In this document: positions 26,597-34,750 of the stretch, one piece after another
How positions within the stretch are numbered: position 1 is the stretch's first letter
Layout: the number at the start of each line of letters is the position of its first letter
Assembly: GCF_023630705.1 (NCBI RefSeq)
Contig: NZ_JALQEM010000038.1
Location: forward strand, 89,268 to 153,267
DNA: 64,000 bases
Direction: 5' to 3'
Origin: Caballeronia sp. GAFFF1
GTDB taxonomy: Bacteria > Pseudomonadota > Gammaproteobacteria > Burkholderiales > Burkholderiaceae
Made by a program: the position numbers and the translations under genes
Notes under the pieces: model-generated
Databases searched by the model: none
Told to the model about the DNA's origin: nothing
The model's input: the letters and a program-made list of their open reading frames with translations, nothing else

Positions 26597-26767
26597 ATGT
26601 CCGATCCGACCCAACCGCAAAGACCTACCCCCGAGCAAGCCGAAATCGCGAGCGGCACGCCGCCCGCGCGCACGCCGGAGACGTTGCCCGACAACACCGA
26701 TCTTCAGCCGGACCAGAACCCGGTGCGCGGCACGCCCGACATCTCGAAGCCCGGCGCGGACGGCTAA
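26597..26767 (+). CDS. Small hydrophilic, Pro-rich protein of unknown function
   Basis: A 56-residue product, rich in Pro, Thr, Asp and Gln, with no hydrophobic stretch; it is likely intrinsically disordered. The ATG is preceded by AGGAG at the ideal distance, which is why I accept such a short gene. Its style (TPDTKPG- and NPVRGTPD-like segments) resembles the small protein encoded at 43195-43431, and both lie near stress-type genes. Function unknown. Confidence 0.6.
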   Translation: MSDPTQPQRPTPEQAEIASGTPPARTPETLPDNTDLQPDQNPVRGTPDISKPGADG

Positions 26768-26912
26768 AGCTCGCGCGATGCGCACCGCAGCCCGGCACGC
26801 AGGCGCCCGGGCGCCTGCGCCCGTTATCAGCACTCCCGCGATTTCGCACCCTCGTTCTGCTGGCTGGCATCCGCGATGCTAAAGGCAAGCAGCACTTCCC
26901 AGGAGAATAGCG

Positions 26913-28142
26913 ATGGACAAGACATCCGCGCGGGATTCCACATCCCTCATGAGCCGGGCGATCGCATGGCCCGTCCGCACTTTCAAACGCTTTAGCGCCG
27001 ACCGCTCCGCGCCGATGGCCGCGAGCATCGCGTTCTATTCGGCCTTCTCGCTCGCCCCGACGCTCGTCATGGTGATTGCCGTAGCCGGACTCGTCTTTGG
27101 CGAGGAGGCCGCGCGCGGGCAGATCTTCCATCAGGTGAGCGGCATGCTCGGCAAGGACGCCGCCGCGAGCGTCCAGACCATCGTCGAGCACGCGCACCGC
27201 AGCGGCGGAGGCGGCATCGCCGCGGTCATCTCGTTCGTGCTGCTGGCCGTGGGCGCGTCCGCTACGTTTTCGTCGCTCAATACGGCGCTTTCCGTCGTAT
27301 GGCCCGCTGAGGAAAAAGAGAAGTCGGGCGTCGCCACGCTCGTCAAGGTGCGGCTCATTTCCTTCGGCCTCGTGATGGGCGTCGCGTTCCTGTTGATCAT
27401 CTCGCTCGTACTGGATACAGCGGTGCAGGCGGCCGGCAAATGGGTGTTCGGGGAATCGCCGCTCGTCATCGTCGGCGATATCGCGCAGTTCCTCCTCGGC
27501 CTTGTGATTCTGTCCTGTGCCTTCGCCGCGTTGATGAAATATCTGCCCGACGGCCACGTCGCCTGGCGCGATGCCTTCGTGGGCGGCGCCATTGCCGCCG
27601 TGCTGTTTTCGGTAGGCAAGAAGCTCTTCGCGCTGTATCTGACGCACGCGGGCACGGCGAACGCATTCGGCGCGGCCGGATCGCTCGCCGTGCTCATGAT
27701 GTGGCTGTACTTCGCCGCCGCCGTGTTGCTGCTCGGCGCGGAAGCAGCGGCCGCGCGGGCGGAAGCGCGTGAGGGCAAGCCGACGAAGGACTCGAGCGCA
27801 GCCGATCAGCCGGGCGCGCCCGCGATGCCCGCGCCGGGGACCGGCGCATCGAACCATGGGTCTCAGGATGCCATTCACGGCGCGCCGCACGCGCCGGTGC
27901 TCGCGAGCACGGCGCACGCGCAGCCGGTCGCACCCGCGCCGCTGCCGCCTGTTCCGCCGTCGACGTCGGGCGCGACGCGCTCGTCGCCGTGGGCGAATGC
28001 CGTGGCAAAGGGCGTCGATACGGTGAAGGCTAATCCGATCCGGCTCGCGATCGCGGCTGCGGGCGCGGGCGCGAGTCTCTTCGTGTTCACCAAAGGGTCG
28101 AGCCGGACGCAGGGGCGGCATCATCGGTCGGTGAAGGCGTAG
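26913..28142 (+). CDS. YihY/BrkB-family inner-membrane protein
   Basis: Predicted inner-membrane protein with about six membrane segments in residues ~35-290. The family start reads SAPMAASIAFYSAFSLAPTL and the core includes FSSLNTALSVVW and GTANAFGAAGSLAVLMMWLYF. The C-terminal ~120 residues are a Pro/Ala/His-rich extension with a possible last hydrophobic segment (LAIAAAGAGASLFVF); such extensions are common in Burkholderia members. The family name comes from Bordetella BrkB, but a virulence role is not established. A ribosome site (CAGGAG) precedes the ATG. Confidence 0.9.
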   Translation: MDKTSARDSTSLMSRAIAWPVRTFKRFSADRSAPMAASIAFYSAFSLAPTLVMVIAVAGLVFGEEAARGQIFHQVSGMLGKDAAASVQTIVEHAHRSGGGGIAAVISFVLLAVGASATFSSLNTALSVVWPAEEKEKSGVATLVKVRLISFGLVMGVAFLLIISLVLDTAVQAAGKWVFGESPLVIVGDIAQFLLGLVILSCAFAALMKYLPDGHVAWRDAFVGGAIAAVLFSVGKKLFALYLTHAGTANAFGAAGSLAVLMMWLYFAAAVLLLGAEAAAARAEAREGKPTKDSSAADQPGAPAMPAPGTGASNHGSQDAIHGAPHAPVLASTAHAQPVAPAPLPPVPPSTSGATRSSPWANAVAKGVDTVKANPIRLAIAAAGAGASLFVFTKGSSRTQGRHHRSVKA

Positions 28143-28857
28143 GCTGGAGGCAGCGGCCAAGGTCGTCTCGGACCGGCCTTGGCTAGCGCGAATCTGTGCA
28201 ACGACCTTTTATCTGTCCGGCGGTCGCTTGGTGTTCGCTCCATGTAGCCGGCCGCATCGCCGTTTAGTCGGCCGCGCCGACCTGTTCACAATGGCGGGCC
28301 TAGCACTAGCGGGGCCGCTATCGCCTTCCACGCTTCGAACCGCGCCGGCACATCGTAGACATGCAGCCAGTCGCCGGGCGTGCCGGTGACGACACAGGAA
28401 GGTGACCCGAAACGGTAGCTCAAGCAACGGCGACGGCGTTTGAGTGTTGAATCAAGAGTCAGTTCTCATTGCGCCCAGTCGCCGCCTGACCAACTGGCGA
28501 GAACTGCGCGCAGCGACAGGAACGCGGTCAGATTCCACAGCGGCGCAGGTGCGTGGGAACGCCTCGCCCTAGCTAACGCATCGGCAATGACATGAAGTTG
28601 CGAGACAGCTTCTTCTGGTTGCGCGTGCTGCAACAGTCGATAAAAGATCGTGCGTCAGCGAGCGATTTGGGAACGCCGATTTATTTAAGAGAATTCGCAT
28701 ATCAGTAGTAGGGTCGGACTGGTAATTTGGCGGCCGTTATTTATGGCGAGCTCGCAATGCCAGTTATCCGTCGGAAACTCGCGCTTCTTTCAGGCGTGCA
28801 TAACAGCACGAAGCCGAATCGCATACCATCGCGCTCGCCTCTCGGAAGGTGAGTGGC
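28143..28857. other. Non-coding or decayed region before the second tssF
   Basis: A 715-base gap with no intact gene. On the minus strand, from about 28460 to a stop at 28286, one frame reads sensibly (GTPGDWLHVYDVPARFEAWK) and looks like the 3' remnant of a lost gene with no start. An imperfect GGCCAAGG...CCTTGGC hairpin just after the YihY gene (about 28153-28183) may end that transcript. The right part (28680-28740) is AT-rich and probably holds the promoter of the tssF2 operon. No transposase or terminal repeats were recognised. Confidence 0.55.
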
Positions 28858-30771
28858 ATGGATCCGCGCCTTCTCGAGACGTACCTCCGCGAACTGCGCT
28901 TCATGGAAGCGTTGGGGGAAGAATTCGCCAGCGAGCATCCCAAAATCGCCGCGCGACTCGGCATGGTCGCGGGAAGTATTGCCGACCGTTACGTTAATCG
29001 CCTGCTCGAAACCTCCGCGTTCGTGAACGCGCGCATGCAGATGCGCTTCGACGACGAGTTTCCGCTGCTCACGCAGGCGCTGCTGTCGTCCGTCTATCCG
29101 AATTACTTGTCGCCCACGCCTTCCATTTCCGTCGCGCGACTGTACCCCGGCGGCAAGGCGGCAGGCTTCATGTCGGGGCACACGATCCCGCGCGGCGTGG
29201 AGCTTACTTCGCTGCGCTTGCCCGCTGGCGAGAAAACCGCTTGCATCTTCCGCACGACACAAGACGTCTCCCTTTATCCCATCGACTTGGTCGAGGGGAG
29301 GCTCACGCACGTTCCACCCGACATCCAGGGGCAGGACCGTTATGTGCCGCCGCATCGGCGGGTGCGTGGCGCATTGCGCCTGCGCCTGCGCACGCTCGAG
29401 GGCGTGCCTTTTTCGTCCTTGCAGGGACTGGACCGATTGCAGATTCATCTTGCAGGCGATGAACGCGTCGCGTCCCACCTGCACGAGTTGATCCACACGG
29501 GGGCGGTCGCTTCAGTTGTCGGCGAGCCAGGGCGGTTTAGCGAAGCCGGCTATGCGCCACATGTGGTCTCCTCCAGCCCCGTCGTGCAGGACGGGCTCAG
29601 CGCCGGCGAGACGGTGCTACCGCTCGCCACGCCGAGCCTGCTCGGCCACAACCTCGTACACGAGTACTTCTCCTGTCCTAGCCGGTTCTATTTTTTCACG
29701 CTGACAGGATTGCAGGCGGGGCTTGCGCGCATCAAGGGCAGTGAGGCGGAGATCGTCGTGCTGCTGGACCGCGCCACCAACGCGCTGGCCGAACGCGTGA
29801 ATGCGTCCATGTTCGCTCTGTTCTGCACGCCTGTCGTCAATTTCTTCAAGACGCGCACAGCGGCCGTGCGCACCGAAGATATCGGCCGCGTGCTCCATCT
29901 CACGCCGTTCGACAAGCCGACGTTCGATCACGAAGTGCATTCCGTCGAGCTGGCCATCGGACAGGTCAGCCAGGAGGAAGGGTCCGAGGAACTGCCGTTC
30001 TATCCGCTGCATGCCGCCTTGCTGCACGACGAGGAAGGTCTCGGACGCTACTTCACGGTGCGCCGTGAGCAGCGCTTGTCCAAAGCCAAGGGGCGCTCTT
30101 ACGGCACGCGCGCGCCGTACGTCAGCACCGAATCGTTCTTGTCGCTCGTGGGGCGAGATGGACTGCCGTACGCACCGGCCGAAGACGAAGAGCGGATCAA
30201 TTATCTGTCGTTTGATGTGTGGCTCACCAACCGCGACCTGCCAGGTCTTCTCGACTGCAACGGCTTGAGCGATCTGAAGCTGCCCGGTTCGGCGCCGCTC
30301 GCGAGCGTCGGTCTGGTGCGCGCGCCGAGCCGCTCGCGGCCGCCATTGGGCATCGGTAGCAAAGCGTGGCAATTGCTCGCGCAACTCGCGATCGAACATG
30401 CCGTCTTTGATGACCGCTACGACGAGCCGAGTCCCGGCGAGGGCTTGCGGAGCTTGTTGCGCCTCTATCTGTCGGCCGATATGCCTGCGTTGCGGCGGCA
30501 AGTGGACAGCCTGTCGTCGGCGACGCTCGCGCCGGTCAATTGCGTCGTGCCTCATGCGACGCCTCCGATGGTGCGCGCCCTCGAATGCGCCGTGACCTTC
30601 GATGAAGACGGCTTCGATGGCACAAGTCCGTACGCGTTGGGACTTGTCCTTGAACATTACCTGGCGCGGCACGCTTCGAGACACTCTTACACCAAGACGC
30701 TGCTGCTTTCAAAGCAGCGCGGACGCCTCGCCGAGTGGGCGCCTCGGCCAGGCACCCGCAGCACCGCGTGA
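28858..30771 (+). CDS. tssF: Second T6SS baseplate subunit TssF (orphan copy)
   Basis: A complete TssF paralogue of 637 residues outside the main cluster. It starts MDPRLLETYLREL with GGAAGG eight bases ahead. Conserved TssF segments are kept: LSSVYPNYLSPTPS, HNLVHEYFSCPSRF followed by YFFTLTGL, WLTNRDLPGLL, and the C-terminal LEHYLARHASRHSYT. It is clearly diverged from the 22-kb copy but collinear along its whole length, with no frameshift. It opens a rightward set tssF2-vgrG fusion-PAAR-tssG2. TssF is the wedge protein that touches VgrG, so an extra copy beside an aberrant VgrG suggests a dedicated adaptor role. Confidence 0.93.
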   Translation: MDPRLLETYLRELRFMEALGEEFASEHPKIAARLGMVAGSIADRYVNRLLETSAFVNARMQMRFDDEFPLLTQALLSSVYPNYLSPTPSISVARLYPGGKAAGFMSGHTIPRGVELTSLRLPAGEKTACIFRTTQDVSLYPIDLVEGRLTHVPPDIQGQDRYVPPHRRVRGALRLRLRTLEGVPFSSLQGLDRLQIHLAGDERVASHLHELIHTGAVASVVGEPGRFSEAGYAPHVVSSSPVVQDGLSAGETVLPLATPSLLGHNLVHEYFSCPSRFYFFTLTGLQAGLARIKGSEAEIVVLLDRATNALAERVNASMFALFCTPVVNFFKTRTAAVRTEDIGRVLHLTPFDKPTFDHEVHSVELAIGQVSQEEGSEELPFYPLHAALLHDEEGLGRYFTVRREQRLSKAKGRSYGTRAPYVSTESFLSLVGRDGLPYAPAEDEERINYLSFDVWLTNRDLPGLLDCNGLSDLKLPGSAPLASVGLVRAPSRSRPPLGIGSKAWQLLAQLAIEHAVFDDRYDEPSPGEGLRSLLRLYLSADMPALRRQVDSLSSATLAPVNCVVPHATPPMVRALECAVTFDEDGFDGTSPYALGLVLEHYLARHASRHSYTKTLLLSKQRGRLAEWAPRPGTRSTA

Positions 30772-30850
30772 ATCCGCGGGCAAGCGCGCAAATCAAATCC
30801 CGCACGGCACGCGCCGTGACTCAATCAAAAGAACCAGGGAGAAGTATCCG

Positions 30851-33800
30851 ATGTTCAATCCGCTGCAAAGCCGCACGCTGAGAATCGAGTGTGACGCGCT
30901 GCCCACCTGGGGCGGCGCGGAGATCCTCATCCCTCAGCGGGTGCGGGGCGTCGAGGCGCTCGGCGAGCTGTTTCAATATGAGGTGGACTTCGCGTCCGTC
31001 GACAGTCCGACGTTCCGCATATGGGATGCGCGCAAGCTCCTCAAGCCGGATGATTTGATTGGTAAAACGATCGGCATCCAGATTGAATTCGAGGGCAAGG
31101 GAACGTTCATTCCCGGGCTACCCGGCGATCTCGGCGCGGGCAACGTCGGGGCAGGCGTGCGCACAATCAACGGCATCATCACCGAAGTGCAGCAGACCGG
31201 CAGCGATGACCGGCGGGTCTACTACCGGTTCACGGTAAGGCCGTGGCTGTGGCTTGCGACGCAAAATCGAGATAGCCGGGTGTTTCAGGATATGAGCGTC
31301 TTGGACGTAACCGAGAGTGTTCTAAAGAGCGGAAACTACAAGTTCCCGTGGAAGACGCGCCTCGCGGCCGTCGCGCTGAACAACAACGTCTTTCCAAAGC
31401 GGGACTTCATCCGACAGTTCTGGCAGAGCGACTACGAATTTCTACAGCAACTCTGGACCGAGTGGGGCATTTACTACCACTTCGACGGCATGACGCTCGT
31501 GCTGTGCGATTCGCCCGGCTCGCACAAGAAGCACGGCAACGCGTACGACACGGTCCTGTATCACGCGCCCGAAGACAAACGGATTGACGAAGAGCATATC
31601 CATAGCCTCAAGGTGCTGCGCCAGATCACGCCGGGCGACGTGACGGTCAACGACTACGACTATACGTTGTCGAACGGCTCCTTCGATCGCAACCAGCAAC
31701 GTTACAGCGAGTCGTCGTTCGACAACATCGCGCAGTACCACTGGGGCGATTACACGCAGCCGCTCGCCGGCGCGATGGGACTGGACGGCCAGCCGAACGA
31801 TCATCGCAATGAGGCCGATTATCTGGCGCGCGTGCGCGTGGAGGCGCTGCGCAGCGAAGGCTTCCGCCTTCATGCGACGGCGAACGCGCGCGGCATCATG
31901 ACGGGCAGAAGGCTCAAGATCGAGGGGCATCCCGAGCAAAAGCTGAATGCCGACTATCTGGTGGTGTCGACATCGATCGACATCCGCAATCCCGATGAGC
32001 TCACGGCCACGCCCGGCAGCGATGCGCAGTACCACTGCGTGACCGAGATGGTGCTGCAGCCGGCCACCATCTTCTTCAAGCTGGTGCCGACGCAAAAGCC
32101 ACGTGCCCATCCGGAGACGGCGGTCGTCGTTGGACCCGAGAAACAACCGCTGTGGCTGGACGGTTACGCGCGCGTGCGCGTGCAGTTCAAGTGGGACAGG
32201 CTCGGGCAGATGGCCGAACTGCGTCATCATTTCATGTCGCAAGGTGAGCGGGAACGAAGGCTCAATGCTTCCACCGCGATTCTGAACGCGCAAGAACTCA
32301 AGGCGAGTGCGGCGCAGGACGACGTCATCGGAATCAGCGACCAACTGAATCTAGAGAGTCACTGGCAGACAGACGGTGTTGGCCGGACGATATATGTCCA
32401 GTCTGCGCCGAAGCTGCGCGAGCCGACCAAATCCGAAATTCTCGACGCGGCAAAGAATTCATGGACCAGATACCTCGGTGACTACGATGAGAAGGCCCGT
32501 GCCGCATGGCACAAGCAATTCCTCATCGACTTTGACGACTATTCCAAGCGCACGCTGAACCCTCTAGCAGCAGCGCATTCCGCCTGGATGCAAAGCGAAC
32601 ACCTGGCTAATCATTTCAATGCGACGCATGACGAGACGTCGGCTGAACATGGGCTCGTCTATGCTCGCCAACTCGTAGCCTGCGTGCAAGACACGCAGAT
32701 CTACCAACCTTGCCTGAATTTGCACTATAAGTGGGCGAAAGGGAGCTACAGCGAACCCAACAATTTATTGCTGCGCGGCCTGGTGTTGAACCTCAAGGCG
32801 CAGCGCGAGCTGATTACCAAGCAACTCAGCCCTGACGTGACTTGGACGACGGTGGGTTGGGACAACCTGTGCGGCTTCTTCAATGGTCTCGCAGACAATG
32901 CGCTGAAGCATAACAGCGAAGTCTTGCCGCAACTCGTGCTCGCCTTTGGCGGAGCCATTACCAAGCTGCTGCGGACAGCGGTTGGTGATGCTCGTGTGCC
33001 TCATGGCCTGGTCGCCTTGGGAACGGTCACTCAACGGCCGGTCGTTCCCGTCCAATTGACCGGCACGTTCAAGGCCATGCGGGCGTCGGTAATGCGCCAG
33101 TTGCTCAAGGCGCCCGGGGTCAAGAAAGTGAGCGAGAACGCGCTGCAACAGCAAGTCACCCTTGCTTTGCGCCGGCTGGCCATTCAAGGCCAGCCGATGA
33201 ATAAGTCCGTGTCGGTCTCAATGCTGGTCATGATCGATCAGGACACGCTCCATAGCATGCCGAAAGGACTGAGCAAGGCGAAGCAGGCTGAATGGGTCGC
33301 GAGTTCGCTACACACGGTTGAGGAAGTCGAGGCGTTAAATATCGCTGCGCGGCAGCAACTGATGGCGGACATTCCCGCAGTGGTGGGGGCCGCGAAGGCG
33401 GGGACGGCAATAGCGAAGGCCGTGCCAATCGTGGGCAATATTGTCGCGGCTTATGTGCAGATTGAGTCGATTAGGGCTACCGGGGAGGCGCTGGGGACTG
33501 CGGCAGGATTGGCGAAGCTAGAAGTTAATGCACGGCTGATCGGTGGCGCGTCTCTGCTGATATCCGTTCCGGCATGGCACTTAGTGCCGACTTCAACAGA
33601 CTTGATAGGCACGGGTATCTGCTACGCCGTTTGCTGTCCGCTGTGGGCTTATTTGATCTGGATGCTCCTGAAGGAGTCATATCGCTGGACGCATTTCCCC
33701 ATCCGGTTCAACCATCGCAAGCGCATGGTTTTCGTGTTCTGTCTGGACGGTGTAATTCGTTCAGCCAAGTGGGACGATCTCTTCTTCACCATCAGTCGGT

Positions 33801-34297
33801 GCAAGAGATCCTTCACACCGGGGTCGGGGCCGCAGATATGGGACATCCGTGGCCACGCGCTCAAGGCGGACCGACAAACCGTGGAATGGACGTTCGCCCT
33901 GCCTTGCGATAGTGAAGATCCCCGCCAATTGAAAAACTGCTGGGAGTTCGTACGCCGCTACATGGAAGAAGGTCCGAAGGCGGTCTATGGCGACGTGTTC
34001 TGGTGTCATGACATCGCTACTCGCCGCGAAACGTATCGTGAGGGGCTCTTCGCACTGAATTTATACCTCAACGGGTTGCCGCGCCTCGTCAAATACATCT
34101 CCGCACCGGTGGTTTGGCTCATTTCGATCGGCCGGCTATTCGCGATGAGGACCAGCAAGATCCCGCAATGGCCCGCTGAGATCGAATCTCAGTGCAGGAT
34201 CGATCCGTCTGATCCCTATCAGCGCACGGCTGCGCAGAATCCGGCCAAGTTTCCGACTGATCCCATCAGCGTCGTGCTCGATCAGATCAGTAAATGA
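30851..34297 (+). CDS. Chimeric VgrG lacking the gp5 needle, fused to VasX/BTH_I2691-like and DUF6708-like segments
   Basis: A single open frame of 1148 residues. Residues 1-452 are a normal VgrG gp27-like/phage-GPD head (DFIRQFWQSDYEFLQQLWTE, EGHPEQKLNADYLVVS, YARVRVQFKWDRLG). At residue ~453, where the gp5 OB-fold should begin, the VgrG part stops and MAELRHHFMSQ begins a different domain. Residues ~454-895 resemble the middle/C-terminal part of VasX-like BTH_I2691-family effectors (YDEKARAAWHKQF, LAAAHSAWMQSEHL, NLLLRGLVLNLKAQ, a hydrophobic AVPIVGNIVAAYVQIES). Residues ~905-1148 resemble DUF6708, with a membrane segment (ICYAVCCPLWAYLIWML), HFPIRFNHRKRMVFVF, WDDLFFTI and WEFVRRYMEEGP. Missing are the VgrG needle, the effector N-terminal domain and probably its pore-forming end. 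Alternatives: a decayed deletion product or a working evolved VgrG. The ribosome site GGGAGAAG precedes the ATG. Confidence 0.8.
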   Translation: MFNPLQSRTLRIECDALPTWGGAEILIPQRVRGVEALGELFQYEVDFASVDSPTFRIWDARKLLKPDDLIGKTIGIQIEFEGKGTFIPGLPGDLGAGNVGAGVRTINGIITEVQQTGSDDRRVYYRFTVRPWLWLATQNRDSRVFQDMSVLDVTESVLKSGNYKFPWKTRLAAVALNNNVFPKRDFIRQFWQSDYEFLQQLWTEWGIYYHFDGMTLVLCDSPGSHKKHGNAYDTVLYHAPEDKRIDEEHIHSLKVLRQITPGDVTVNDYDYTLSNGSFDRNQQRYSESSFDNIAQYHWGDYTQPLAGAMGLDGQPNDHRNEADYLARVRVEALRSEGFRLHATANARGIMTGRRLKIEGHPEQKLNADYLVVSTSIDIRNPDELTATPGSDAQYHCVTEMVLQPATIFFKLVPTQKPRAHPETAVVVGPEKQPLWLDGYARVRVQFKWDRLGQMAELRHHFMSQGERERRLNASTAILNAQELKASAAQDDVIGISDQLNLESHWQTDGVGRTIYVQSAPKLREPTKSEILDAAKNSWTRYLGDYDEKARAAWHKQFLIDFDDYSKRTLNPLAAAHSAWMQSEHLANHFNATHDETSAEHGLVYARQLVACVQDTQIYQPCLNLHYKWAKGSYSEPNNLLLRGLVLNLKAQRELITKQLSPDVTWTTVGWDNLCGFFNGLADNALKHNSEVLPQLVLAFGGAITKLLRTAVGDARVPHGLVALGTVTQRPVVPVQLTGTFKAMRASVMRQLLKAPGVKKVSENALQQQVTLALRRLAIQGQPMNKSVSVSMLVMIDQDTLHSMPKGLSKAKQAEWVASSLHTVEEVEALNIAARQQLMADIPAVVGAAKAGTAIAKAVPIVGNIVAAYVQIESIRATGEALGTAAGLAKLEVNARLIGGASLLISVPAWHLVPTSTDLIGTGICYAVCCPLWAYLIWMLLKESYRWTHFPIRFNHRKRMVFVFCLDGVIRSAKWDDLFFTISRCKRSFTPGSGPQIWDIRGHALKADRQTVEWTFALPCDSEDPRQLKNCWEFVRRYMEEGPKAVYGDVFWCHDIATRRETYREGLFALNLYLNGLPRLVKYISAPVVWLISIGRLFAMRTSKIPQWPAEIESQCRIDPSDPYQRTAAQNPAKFPTDPISVVLDQISK

Positions 34298-34353
34298 GCT
34301 GTCTCGGCATCGCGTTCAAATACCGCCTCCCACGTTATCGCCGTCGGTGACTT

Positions 34354-34635
34354 ATGAGTCTTCGAATTATCCTTGTCGGCGATACCACCGACCACGCCGG
34401 AATAGTAATCACGGGTTCGTCGACCCACAGGATCGGGGGACGCAGCGTCGCCCGTCTGCACGACCTCGTCGATTGTCCGCAGAAGTATCCGGACGGCCGT
34501 CCGCATGGAATCAACAAGATCATCGAAGCGCATCCGACTTTCATGATCGGCGGTCAGCGTGTTGCCTTGCATGGACACCATACCGAATGCGGCTGTACGC
34601 TAATCGGGAGCGCTTCTGCTGACGTGGGCGACTGA
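34354..34635 (+). CDS. PAAR-domain spike-tip protein
   Basis: A 93-residue PAAR protein that would sharpen the VgrG tip. It shows the expected pattern: an early GD, the glycine-rich turn THRIGGRSVARLHDLVDCP, HGINKIIEAHPTF, GGQRVALHGH and TECGCTLIGS, with His/Cys residues placed to bind a metal. It has no toxin extension. It follows the chimeric vgrG by 56 bases. Normally PAAR sits on the VgrG beta-helix, which the neighbouring VgrG lacks, so its partner may be a VgrG encoded elsewhere. Confidence 0.88.
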   Translation: MSLRIILVGDTTDHAGIVITGSSTHRIGGRSVARLHDLVDCPQKYPDGRPHGINKIIEAHPTFMIGGQRVALHGHHTECGCTLIGSASADVGD

Positions 34636-34750
34636 CGGTCTGAGTCGAGATGTTCAACCCGTTCGTCGCCTGTCGGTACGTAGCTGACTGAAGATCGTCT
34701 GCGCGCTGTTACAACTTGGCAATACCTGCCTTCAACAAGTGAGAGAGTTA

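Noticed and set aside
28209..28427. A 72-codon minus-strand frame in the gap before tssF2
   Set aside because: Cys/Arg-rich, no ribosome site, and an overlapping frame gives a more natural peptide that lacks a start; treated as decayed sequence.
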